From: JBJGXI01 sp045635475
GTDB taxonomy: Bacteria > Bacillota > Bacilli > Bacillales > Amphibacillaceae
Assembly: GCF_045635475.1 (NCBI RefSeq)
Contig: NZ_JBJGXI010000083.1
Span: forward strand, 1-10,298
Direction: 5' to 3'
DNA length: 10,298 bases
The notes beneath the pieces were generated by a model. It saw only the letters and a list, made by a program, of their open reading frames with translations. It ran no database searches and had not been told where the DNA came from. Below, piece by piece: positions 1 through 5,958 of the stretch. Positions within the stretch are counted from its first letter, which is position 1, and each line of letters opens with the position of its first letter. Position numbers and translations under genes: made by a program.

Positions 1-2
1 CG

Positions 3-758
3 GTAGTCACTTTATTTGTTGGCCTGCCTTTTTTCCAATCAGAACAGAATATAGTAATTGGCCATTATATTAATTTATCTGTTTTCTTATTTTTTTGTTG
101 GTTAACCTCACGCATGCTTTATAGAAGTTATGCAAGAAACTTTTGTAATGAACTTTTATTAAAGGAAATGAATAATGATCTAGCATTAAAAGTAATCGAA
201 AATGAAGAGATAAATAATGAGCTAGAAGCAGTAAATGAAAATCTTAAAAGTTTAGCAATAATGGATGAGTTAACTAAAGTATCAAATCGCAGAGGTTTCC
301 ATGAGTATCTGCAACAATCTATGAATAGTGGTAAGCGTAAACTTTCTTTGTTAATGATGGATATTGACGCATTCAAGCAATTCAACGATTACTATGGACA
401 TTTACATGGAGACCGTGCCCTTTATTTGGTTGCTCAAACGACTAAGGATATAATTGAACAGGAAAAACAATTCGTTGCCAGATTTGGCGGTGAAGAATTT
501 TTAGTGGCAGCTTTTGATTTAGATGAAGAAAGTGCATATCAACTTGCTGAATCTATCCGCGGTGCTGTGAAAAACCTTAAATTAGATGCTGAACCATCAC
601 CAATTTCTGATTATCTTACCTTAAGTATTGGTATAGCTTCAGGGTCGGTAGTTAAGCAAAAAGATGTGGAAGATTTAATGAGTCAGGCGGATACTGCATT
701 GTATAAGGCAAAAATTAATGGAAGAGACCGAGTAGAAGTTTTAGTTAACGAGAGATAA
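3..758 (+). CDS. Membrane-anchored GGDEF diguanylate cyclase (5' end outside window)
   Basis: The frame is open to the left edge, so the true start lies outside the window; the first internal ATG (114) falls inside a membrane segment and is not a credible start. Visible in order: the end of one hydrophobic stretch (VVTLFVGLPFF), a second membrane helix (about nt 57-116), a charged, coiled-coil-prone linker (nt 140-255), and a complete GGDEF domain. Counting from the ATG at 114, DELTKVSNRRGF begins at residue 51, the metal-binding MDIDAFKQFND region is at 82-92, and the signature GGEEF is at 125-129. The domain should make cyclic di-GMP from two GTP on the cytoplasmic face. The allosteric RxxD inhibition site, expected just before the signature, is QEKQ here, so product feedback through it is unlikely. 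The sensory N-terminus is not visible, so the signal is unknown. Confidence 0.96.
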   Translation, partial: VVTLFVGLPFFQSEQNIVIGHYINLSVFLFFCWLTSRMLYRSYARNFCNELLLKEMNNDLALKVIENEEINNELEAVNENLKSLAIMDELTKVSNRRGFHEYLQQSMNSGKRKLSLLMMDIDAFKQFNDYYGHLHGDRALYLVAQTTKDIIEQEKQFVARFGGEEFLVAAFDLDEESAYQLAESIRGAVKNLKLDAEPSPISDYLTLSIGIASGSVVKQKDVEDLMSQADTALYKAKINGRDRVEVLVNER

Positions 759-807
759 TTTCCATTTAAACTCGGAATACAAATCCAATCTAGAAAGAGG
801 GATGTAC

Positions 808-1101
808 ATGATTGATCGCAGTATATTGTTAAAGTTTGAAGAAAGTACTACCGAAAAGCAGTTACAACAGGTTGTGGAGAGATTCAAATCTTTACAACAA
901 CATCTGACAGGTGTGGTTGATCTTCAAGCAGGTCTGAATATTAGTGACCGTAATAAAGGTTATCAAGTAGTATTGACTGTACGTTTTGAAAATGAAGAAG
1001 CACTTCGAGCATATGAAAATAATCCAGAGCACCACGCATGTTCTGCCTTTATAAAGGAATCGGGAAGATTGGACGGTATTGTAGTTGATATAGAGATTTA
1101 G
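808..1101 (+). CDS. Dabb-type stress-responsive A/B barrel protein, 97 aa
   Basis: A small cytoplasmic protein that fits the Dabb (stress-responsive A/B barrel) ferredoxin-like fold. It starts with a hydrophobic strand (MIDRSILLKFE), then a helix beginning EKQLQQVVERFKSL, then a GLNISDRNKGYQVVLTVRFE stretch typical of the second and third strands. It continues with a helix ending in AYENNPEH and finishes with the strand GIVVDIEI. Length (about 97 residues) matches single-domain members, which usually dimerise. Family members include stress proteins and some polyketide or aldoxime enzymes, so the name does not fix a reaction. I chose the ATG at 808 because AGAGG (795-799) is 8 nt upstream; the ATG at 802 lies almost against that site. 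It sits 49 nt after the cyclase stop with no clear promoter between, so co-transcription is possible. Confidence 0.85.
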   Translation: MIDRSILLKFEESTTEKQLQQVVERFKSLQQHLTGVVDLQAGLNISDRNKGYQVVLTVRFENEEALRAYENNPEHHACSAFIKESGRLDGIVVDIEI

Positions 1102-1107
1102 TGAAGT

Positions 1108-1138
1108 AAGCCTGTTACAGTGTGACAGGCTTTTTTTA
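1108..1138 (+). terminator. Rho-independent terminator after the Dabb gene
   Basis: Perfect 8-bp stem AAGCCTGT (1108-1115) / ACAGGCTT (1125-1132), with possible extra inner pairs, running into a seven-T tract (1131-1137). It begins 6 nt after the Dabb stop codon and closes the left-hand transcription unit. Confidence 0.9.
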
Positions 1139-1262
1139 TAGTAAAGGAAATTATAAAATATACCACTAGCGTTGCATAGACTTTCTAAACAAAAGTCAAG
1201 GAATATAAATCGTTTGAAGATTGGGACTATTGGCAATATTAGCAATTTAAAGCACAAAAAAA

Positions 1263-1310
1263 CCTTATAATTAGGGTATGGTAGTCCTGTCCAAATCCCT
1301 AATTATAAGG
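1263..1310 (+). promoter_or_regulatory. Perfect 14-bp inverted repeat covering the transposase ribosome binding site
   Basis: CCTTATAATTAGGG (1263-1276) and CCCTAATTATAAGG (1297-1310) are exact reverse complements with a 20-nt loop. The right arm contains the AAGG of the AAGGAG Shine-Dalgarno (1307-1312) for the ATG at 1322. An RNA reading in from outside would fold and hide the site. A transcript starting after the TATAAT (1266-1271) would lack the left arm and stay translatable. This resembles the known fold-back inhibition of IS transposase expression by outside transcription. No convincing -35 box is seen at the right distance from the TATAAT. Confidence 0.7.
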
Positions 1311-1321
1311 AGAATACATCC

Positions 1322-1990
1322 ATGGACAATAATACCATAAAAACTGTATTCAAGGAATACATACATCCATTAGATTCGAAAGTTATTCAAAAATGATTGA
1401 CCATGCTGAGATTGACAAATATGTTAAAAAGCTAGATTTACTAACATTTACAAGGCTTTTTATCCATGCCCAGCTAAAAGGACTGCCTAGTTTACGACGA
1501 GTAAGTGAAAATGTGAAACGTAAAAAAATGGTACAAAGACAAGTAGGTTTGGAGAGTATCAGTAAATCACAACTTTCCAGAAAGTTTGGTGAGATACCAT
1601 CTGAAATATTTCAAGTTATCATGCACCAATTGATTCAAAAGTTACATCTTATACTTGGTCCAAAGAAGGCTGAAAAAGCACTCGGAAAGATTCATTTAAT
1701 TGACTCATCAACGCTTTCCATGTGCCTTAGTCAATATGAATGGGCAGATTTTCGAGATACAAAATCCGGGATAAAGATGCACACCTCTCTTGTTTTTTGC
1801 GATGGTGAATCCTATCCAAACGATGTCATCATTACGCCAGCTAGACCAGCAGACGAAACACAGTTGGATGCAGTGATTGTGCAAGATAAAAATGCGCTGC
1901 ACGTATTTGACAGAGGTTATTTCAACTTTGAAAAGTTTGATTTCTATTGTGCAAAAGGAATTCGATTTGTGACTCGAATCATTTCCGTCG
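1322..1990 (+). pseudogene. IS4-family transposase, frameshifted and truncated
   Basis: DDE transposase relic of the IS4 family, apparently close to the IS4Bsu1-like branch. Translation from the well-placed ATG at 1322 gives MDNNTIKTVFKEYIHPLDSK and stops at the TGA at 1394-1396. The downstream body continues in the +1-related frame from 1393, so one base appears lost in the A run before that point. The body keeps the family pattern: FIHAQLKGLPSL, then SISKSQLSRKFGEIP, then HLIDSSTLS with the first catalytic Asp (residue 104 from 1393), then KSGIKMH, and ALHVFDRGYFNFEKFD with the second Asp (173). The last recognisable residues are RFVTRI (to 1980). The catalytic Glu region (Y-R-E-K motif) and the C-terminal third are absent, so no active enzyme can be made. 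Confidence 0.88.
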
Positions 1991-1993
1991 ATT

Positions 1994-2173
1994 ATGCAAT
2001 TAGGTCATTGTAAGGAAGGTACTTGGGATAGCTGTATTATTGATGAATTAACACCAGAGCCTAAGGATTATATTGTAAAAAAGAATCATTTTAGTGTATT
2101 CTACTAAACTTACCTGGATCAACTGTTAGACAAAATAATAGGTGAAATAAACAGACTATGTTTAGCAAAGTAA
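1994..2173 (+). pseudogene. Fragment of an isochorismatase-family hydrolase
   Basis: One frame across this stretch reads HCKEGTWDSCIIDELTPEP, then DYIVKKNHFSVFY, a stop, TYLDQLLDKIIGEINRLCL and a second stop. This matches the centre of isochorismatase-like cysteine hydrolases: the EGTW-x3-I(I/V)DEL-x-P-x-P stretch, the DY(V/I)V-x-K segment with the conserved Lys, the S-x-F(F/Y)-N-T-x-LD-x-LL helix, and the start of the next strand. The in-frame TAA at 2105-2107 sits exactly where the family has Asn before Thr. The N-terminal catalytic Asp strand and the C-terminal part with the catalytic Cys are both missing, so this is a dead internal piece. It is joined directly to the transposase relic. 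The assignment is from motif recall only. Confidence 0.7.
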
Positions 2174-2188
2174 ATACTAATCATTAGC

Positions 2189-2230
2189 AAAAAAGAAACG
2201 TTTGGATTGTTAATTGCCCAAACGTTTTTT
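2189..2230. terminator. Strong, probably bidirectional terminator
   Basis: Perfect 10-bp stem AAACGTTTGG (2196-2205) / CCAAACGTTT (2218-2227) followed by a run of six T (2225-2230). On the other strand a run of six T (A run at 2189-2194) follows the same stem after one base. It can therefore stop transcription from either side and insulates the relic region from the operon to the right. Confidence 0.85.
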
Positions 2231-2390
2231 ATATTGTCTTGTTAGCTAAACCTATTTTGTATTTGTCAAAGTAAAGATTTTTACATAGTAGATTTAAACA
2301 TGATCGATAAAGTTCCGTGTGTAAATCAATGGTGCAGATGAAAAAATTGCATAACTAACCATAACGAAAAGTTCTATGTATAATTTGAGG

Positions 2391-2418
2391 TTGACAAATT
2401 TTTAAAAAATAATAAAAT
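2391..2418 (+). promoter_or_regulatory. Sigma-A-type promoter of the XRE-cupin operon
   Basis: TTGACA (2391-2396) is a perfect -35 box. It is followed after 16 nt by TAAAAT (2413-2418), a one-mismatch -10 box. The start point would be near 2425, giving a leader of about 105 nt before the regulator gene. Confidence 0.75.
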
Positions 2419-2427
2419 AGAAGCATG

Positions 2428-2457
2428 AAACAAAGTTGAATTAAAATAAACAAAGTT
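2428..2457 (+). repeat. Two 10-bp direct repeats just downstream of the promoter (candidate operator)
   Basis: AAACAAAGTT occurs at 2428-2437 and again at 2448-2457. The 20-bp centre spacing is about two helical turns, so both copies face the same side of the DNA. They begin at the expected transcription start, a usual place for a repressor to bind. The divergent tails (GAATTA against AATTAT) show the similarity stops at the core. An autoregulatory site for the XRE-cupin protein is an inference. Confidence 0.4.
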
Positions 2458-2529
2458 AATTATTAGGAACTATGGTTTCTTTTTGTGTAAGTATTTATAT
2501 TTTTTATATGCTAGATTGGAGACAAAAGA

Positions 2530-3069
2530 ATGACAATTGGCACGCGAATCCGAATACTTAGAACGGACCAAAGGCGTACATTACAAGAGATAGCAGAGGC
2601 GAGTGGTCTTACTAAAAGCTTTTTGTCGAAGGTAGAAAACGGGAAATCCGTTCCAGCTATCGCTTCTTTAATGAAAATTGCTGACGTTCTTGGTGTAAAA
2701 GCATCTGAATTAATGGATGAAGAGGCGCATGTAGGAACTGTTTTTACTCCTCACATTGCAACAGAAAAAAGAACAATAAAAACGGATAAGGGATATTCGT
2801 TTTTGCCTGTCGCTGTTGAAAGAAGTGAAAAGGTAATGCAGCCCTATATTTTCACTGCAAGAAAAGGAGAAATAAGTGGGCAGAAGCTTTCTCACGCAGG
2901 GGAAGAATTTATCTATATTTTAGAAGGAGAAATGACGTTTCAGGTAGGTGACAAAGAGTACTTATTACAGGTTGGAGACAGTTTATATTTTGACTCAATA
3001 GAAAATCATGAGCTAAAACCTGTATCCGATGAAGTGCGCTACTTAGCTGTATTTACGAAAACTCCATAG
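2530..3069 (+). CDS. XRE-family transcriptional regulator with C-terminal cupin domain
   Basis: 179 aa, the usual length for two-domain XRE-cupin regulators. Residues about 5-62 form a lambda-repressor-like helix-turn-helix: GTRIRILRTDQRRTLQEIA, then SGLTKSFLSKVENGKSVP as turn and recognition helix, ending in LGVKASELM. Residues about 105-175 form a single cupin barrel with SHAGEEFIYILEGE and VGDKEYLLQVGDSLYF followed by NHELKPV. H122, the E125/E126 pair and H160 are candidate metal or ligand residues; the first His of the classical HxH is Leu/Ser here, so metal binding may be altered. It should bind DNA as a dimer and respond to a small molecule in the cupin. It leads the operon and has its own promoter, so it probably regulates the three genes behind it. 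GGAGA lies 7-8 nt before the ATG. Confidence 0.93.
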   Translation: MTIGTRIRILRTDQRRTLQEIAEASGLTKSFLSKVENGKSVPAIASLMKIADVLGVKASELMDEEAHVGTVFTPHIATEKRTIKTDKGYSFLPVAVERSEKVMQPYIFTARKGEISGQKLSHAGEEFIYILEGEMTFQVGDKEYLLQVGDSLYFDSIENHELKPVSDEVRYLAVFTKTP

Positions 3070-3075
3070 TTATAC

Positions 3076-3099
3076 TGGTTGTCACTTTTCTGGCAGCCA
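3076..3099 (+). other. Hairpin between regulator and oxidoreductase genes (possible attenuator)
   Basis: TGGTTGTCA (3076-3084) pairs along its full nine bases with TGGCAGCCA (3091-3099), including two G-U pairs, around a 6-nt loop. The tail (TTAATTAT) is only weakly U-rich. It may partly terminate or process the transcript, reducing downstream expression relative to the regulator, rather than ending the operon. Confidence 0.4.
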
Positions 3100-3159
3100 T
3101 TAATTATAGCGTTTGTATTCTGAATATTAAATTAATACCCTAGAAAAGGAGGAAATGTA

Positions 3160-4236
3160 TTGATCAAATATAATTTTGAATATGAAAAGAAAGTCAAGGT
3201 ATGTTTTATTGGTGCAGGGGGACACTCATTCCGTAATGTATATCCAACCTTTCAGTATGCACCGATTGATTTATTGGCTATATGCGATATGAATGAGGAC
3301 AGGGCAAGAGATTACGCTCGCCAGTTTGGAGCTAGGAACTATTATACAAATCACCATGAGATGCTAGAAAAGGAACGCCCTGATGCAGTATTCATCGTGA
3401 CAGCTTATACATCGGAGGGCCGTGTGCAAGCTACAGAACTAGCAAAAGATATTATGAAAGCTGGTGCACATGTCTGGATGGAAAAACCGACTGCAGCTTC
3501 TACTGACGAGATTAAGCAATTAATGTCGATGAGTGAAGAGAAAAATTTATTAGTGATGACAGGCCTTAAAAAGATATTTTTCCCTTCTATAGAGAAAGTA
3601 AAAGAGATTATGGATACACCAGCATTTGGAAAACCATCTTCTATTTATATTCGCTATCCACAAAGCATACCTGTTTTAGAAGAACGTGGAGATTTAACGA
3701 AGATGACAGGTTTTCTAGATCATATTTTCCATCCAGGTTCAGTATTGCATTATTTAATGGGACCGATTCGTGATTTCTCTTATTTACGAGAGCCTAACAA
3801 TGGTGGAACTGTAACAAATATAAGATTCACTTCTGGTGCAGTTGGAACAATGCATATGACTGCGGGCATGTCTAAGACAAGTCCATTAGAACGATTGGAA
3901 GTAATCGGAGAAGGTTCAAACGTCATAGTTGAAAATGGAGTAAAAGTAACCTATTACCGAGAGTTAGAATCCCGAAATTATGGGAGGTCAGCATCTTATT
4001 TATGGGATAACAAAAGTGCCCCGCTTTACTGGGAACCAGAATTTTCGCTTGGTCAATTATATAACAAGAATATATTTTACTTAGGTTATGTACAGGAGGT
4101 GCTTCATTTCTGTGAGGCTATATTAGAAGAAAAACCACTTGAGAAGGGTACATTACAAGAGTCTCTAGAGATTTTGAAGCTTTTTGAAGCGTATTGTACA
4201 GCGGAACAGGGTACTTTAACGACGATAAATGAGTAA
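3160..4236 (+). CDS. Gfo/Idh/MocA-family NAD(P)-dependent oxidoreductase
   Basis: 358 aa, normal length for the family. The N-terminal Rossmann fold begins at residue 12 (KVKVCFIGAGGHS), where the dinucleotide loop is GAGGHS instead of the usual GxGxxG. LLAICDMNEDRA follows as the second strand with its acidic end. WMEKPTAAS (106-114) carries the Lys of the family EKP motif. In the C-terminal alpha/beta domain, GFLDHIFHPGSVLHYLMG (184-201) places D187 and H191 where the family has its catalytic Asp and His. Members oxidise or reduce a hydroxyl of a sugar, inositol or glycoside using NAD(P). I take the TTG at 3160 as start because AAAGGAGG (3145-3152) is 7 nt upstream and the nearby ATG (3155) meets a stop after two codons. 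Neighbours suggest a carbohydrate substrate; its identity is not visible. Confidence 0.92.
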   Translation: MIKYNFEYEKKVKVCFIGAGGHSFRNVYPTFQYAPIDLLAICDMNEDRARDYARQFGARNYYTNHHEMLEKERPDAVFIVTAYTSEGRVQATELAKDIMKAGAHVWMEKPTAASTDEIKQLMSMSEEKNLLVMTGLKKIFFPSIEKVKEIMDTPAFGKPSSIYIRYPQSIPVLEERGDLTKMTGFLDHIFHPGSVLHYLMGPIRDFSYLREPNNGGTVTNIRFTSGAVGTMHMTAGMSKTSPLERLEVIGEGSNVIVENGVKVTYYRELESRNYGRSASYLWDNKSAPLYWEPEFSLGQLYNKNIFYLGYVQEVLHFCEAILEEKPLEKGTLQESLEILKLFEAYCTAEQGTLTTINE

Positions 4237-4287
4237 TTACTAATTAACTCACAACAATAGGTTTGAAAAAAAGAAATGGAGTGATAC

Positions 4288-4647
4288 ATGATGGCAACAA
4301 TAACAAATTTGAAAGATGAAAAACACGTATTGGATATGGATTGGGGAAAAATTCAATGGTTGTGTGGTAAAGAAATAGATCCAGATGCAGAAATGACATT
4401 TGGCATGGTATATATTAACGCTGGAGATTCTAATCCACGGCATATTCACCCGAATTGTGAAGAATTTATTTTTGTGTTATCGGGAGAATGTGATCATTCA
4501 CTTGGAGATGAAACATTCCATTTGGAACCAGGAATGATGCTACGTATTCCAGCTGGTGTTCCTCACCACGCCGTTACGACTACTTGGGAACCTTGTCGCA
4601 TGATTATTACTTATTCTTCTGGTGATCGTCAGACTATTGGTGAGTAA
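4288..4647 (+). CDS. Single-domain cupin protein, 119 aa
   Basis: A stand-alone cupin-2-type beta barrel. Motif 1 reads GDSNPRHIHPNCEEFIFVLS, giving H52, H54 and E58 or E59 as metal ligands. Motif 2 reads PGMMLRIPAGVPHH with H93 or H94 as the last ligand. The full ligand set suggests a bound divalent metal, unlike the cupin half of the upstream regulator. Family members act as sugar isomerases, epimerases, lyases or small-molecule binders, so the reaction cannot be read from the fold. No signal peptide is present, so it is cytoplasmic. GGAG (4278-4281) lies 6 nt before the first ATG and 9 nt before the adjacent second ATG (4291); either could be used. It starts 51 nt after the oxidoreductase and precedes the DUF2961 gene by 32 nt, clearly in one transcription unit. 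Confidence 0.9.
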   Translation: MMATITNLKDEKHVLDMDWGKIQWLCGKEIDPDAEMTFGMVYINAGDSNPRHIHPNCEEFIFVLSGECDHSLGDETFHLEPGMMLRIPAGVPHHAVTTTWEPCRMIITYSSGDRQTIGE

Positions 4648-4679
4648 TGTATTCCTGACAAATATAGGAGTTGGAATGA

Positions 4680-5774
4680 ATGTACACATTTAATGGACTA
4701 GGTATGGGGATGGGCAATTTGTCCAAATTATCTCATGCAAAAACAAGGTCGATTAGCGCTGAGAATTACTCGGGTGAAAAAGGAAAAGGCGGAATGGCTA
4801 CAGATGGTTTCGCTACAAAACGAGCGGAAGGCTTGGGGCAAGGATGGAAGGTAAACCCTGCTATCCGTATTCCAGCAAACACGAAGGTAACTATTGCTAA
4901 TATTGAAGGACCAGGTGCTATTCAGCATATATGGATGACAACACAACCGAGGAATTGGCGCAGATTGGTTCTTCGAGCGTATTGGGACGAAGAAAAAGAT
5001 CCGTCCATAGAAACACCATATGGTGACTTTTTCTGTAACGGATGGAATGAAAGATGTAACGTTAATTCTTTACCAATAGCAGTTAATCCAGCAGGAGGAT
5101 TTAATTCTTACTGGGAAATGCCATTTCGAAAATCTGCTCAATTTACAATTGAAAACCTAAGTGAAGATGAAATTGTACTGTTCTATCAAATAACATATAC
5201 ATTAACTGAAGTACCAGACGATATGGCGTATTTTCATGCACAGTGGAGAAGGAACAATCCTTTACCATATAAAGAAGTCCATACCATTGTTGATGGAATA
5301 CAAGGTCACGGTCATTATGTAGGAACTTACATCGCATGGGGCGTTAACAATAATGGCTGGTGGGGAGAAGGAGAAATAAAATTCTATATGGATGGAGATC
5401 AAGATTTTCCAACCATATGTGGTACTGGAACAGAGGATTATTTTGGTGGAGCTAATAACTTCGAACATCCTACCGGCGAGTATGGAGAATATTCAACAGC
5501 ATATTTAGGGCTACCGCAAATAATCAAGCCAGATGGATTATATCGCAGTCAACAGCGGTTTGGCATGTATCGGTGGCATGTTATGGATCCTATTCGATTT
5601 GAGAACGACCTGAAGGTGACCATTCAGGCGCTTGGTTGGAGGAATCAGGAATCAGGCCGACTAAGGTATTTACCACTTCAAGATGATATTGCATCTGTTG
5701 CTTATTGGTATCAAACAGAGCCACATGTACCTCATCCTGAATTTCCTGAGAAGGATTTTTTGGAAGTGATATAA
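4680..5774 (+). CDS. DUF2961 protein, GH172-like glycosidase candidate
   Basis: 364 aa, typical for one-domain DUF2961 proteins. Hallmarks in order: IEGPGAIQHIWMTT (75-88), YWDEEKDPSIETPYGDFF (101-118), NPAGGFNSYWEMPF (136-149), the signature CGTGTEDYFGGANNF (247-261), and YRWHVMDPIRFENDL (297-311). Some DUF2961 members were characterised as GH172, acting on alpha-fructofuranosyl or D-arabinofuranosyl linkages. In that family glutamates are catalytic, and E252 in GTGTEDYF is the obvious candidate; I cannot assign the second one securely. There is no signal peptide, so it should act in the cytoplasm on an imported glycoside. AGGAG (4666-4670) lies 9 nt before the ATG. It is last in the operon, followed by a strong terminator. 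Substrate unknown; confident on family, not on activity. Confidence 0.9.
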   Translation: MYTFNGLGMGMGNLSKLSHAKTRSISAENYSGEKGKGGMATDGFATKRAEGLGQGWKVNPAIRIPANTKVTIANIEGPGAIQHIWMTTQPRNWRRLVLRAYWDEEKDPSIETPYGDFFCNGWNERCNVNSLPIAVNPAGGFNSYWEMPFRKSAQFTIENLSEDEIVLFYQITYTLTEVPDDMAYFHAQWRRNNPLPYKEVHTIVDGIQGHGHYVGTYIAWGVNNNGWWGEGEIKFYMDGDQDFPTICGTGTEDYFGGANNFEHPTGEYGEYSTAYLGLPQIIKPDGLYRSQQRFGMYRWHVMDPIRFENDLKVTIQALGWRNQESGRLRYLPLQDDIASVAYWYQTEPHVPHPEFPEKDFLEVI

Positions 5775-5800
5775 TTCATATTATAGAATGTATAAATTCA

Positions 5801-5850
5801 ATGTCCAATAACACCATTTACATTTTAGGGTGTTATTGGGCATTTTATTT
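5801..5850 (+). terminator. Terminator of the XRE-cupin/DUF2961 operon
   Basis: An 11-bp core stem CCAATAACACC (5805-5815) / GGTGTTATTGG (5829-5839), extended outward by four more pairs (one G-U) to 5801 and 5843. The loop is 13 nt and the tail TTTTATTT. It starts 26 nt after the DUF2961 stop codon. Confidence 0.88.
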
Positions 5851-5856
5851 ATAATT

Positions 5857-5880
5857 TGAGTCAATTTCATAATTACCTTA
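5857..5880 (-). repeat. Left copy of a 24-bp inverted repeat flanking the YGSNL gene
   Basis: Read on the minus strand, this 24-mer matches the plus strand at 7017-7040 at 23 of 24 positions; the shared core is GGTAATTATGAA followed by A or G. Similarity carries on inward with TAGCTAT next to both copies, after a gap of 4 nt in the right-hand copy. Only 13 nt separate it from the operon terminator stem. It may be the end of a small mobile element. Confidence 0.8.
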
Positions 5881-5916
5881 TACAGATAGCTAAAAATCAG
5901 TATTATGAAATTGACT
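5859..5916. repeat. 15-bp perfect inverted repeat upstream of the YGSNL gene
   Basis: AGTCAATTTCATAAT (5859-5873) is the exact reverse complement of ATTATGAAATTGACT (5902-5916), with a 28-nt spacer. The left arm is part of the 24-bp repeat at 5857-5880; the right arm is a third, shorter copy of the same sequence. The right arm ends in TTGACT, which also serves as the candidate -35 box of the next gene, so a protein bound here could affect its expression. Confidence 0.8.
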
Positions 5917-5938
5917 AATTTGACTGTTTTTTTATAAA
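5911..5938 (+). promoter_or_regulatory. Candidate promoter of the YGSNL-motif gene
   Basis: TTGACT (5911-5916) and TATAAA (5933-5938) with 16-nt spacing. The start point would fall near 5945, leaving only about 14 nt before the GTG start, so the ribosome binding site would be at the very 5' end of the RNA. A second TTGACT (5920-5925) follows in tandem. Confidence 0.45.
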
Positions 5939-5958
5939 CATTGAAGGGTGGAATTGAA

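Larger units (their letters stand above)
1263..1990 (+). mobile_element. Remnant of an IS4-family insertion sequence
   Basis: The element is recognised from its transposase relic (1322-1990) and from the inverted repeat just upstream that covers the transposase ribosome binding site. The left boundary is set provisionally at the outer arm of that repeat. I could not identify a matching right terminal repeat or a target-site duplication, because the 3' half of the element is gone and is replaced by unrelated coding sequence (isochorismatase-like). The junction lies between about 1980 and 1994. Confidence 0.75.
2231..2529. other. Intergenic region upstream of the XRE-cupin gene
   Basis: No credible gene was found in this 299-nt stretch; the reading frames are short and lack ribosome binding sites. 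It holds the promoter at 2391-2418, the direct repeats at 2428-2457, and an untranslated leader of roughly 100 nt before the regulator. The part from 2231 to 2390 shows nothing I can name. Confidence 0.6.

Noticed and set aside
802..807. ATG at 802 as start of the Dabb gene
   Set aside because: The AGAGG site would be only 2 nt away; the ATG at 808 has proper spacing and gives the usual family N-terminus.
3105..3121. Possible catabolite-response (cre) site ATTATAGCGTTTGTAT before the oxidoreductase gene
   Set aside because: It differs from the cre consensus at three conserved positions, including both outer G/C bases.
5941..5958. TTG at 5941 as start of the YGSNL gene
   Set aside because: It lies before the AAGGGTGG site (5944-5951) that is correctly spaced for the GTG at 5959, so the six extra codons are not supported.
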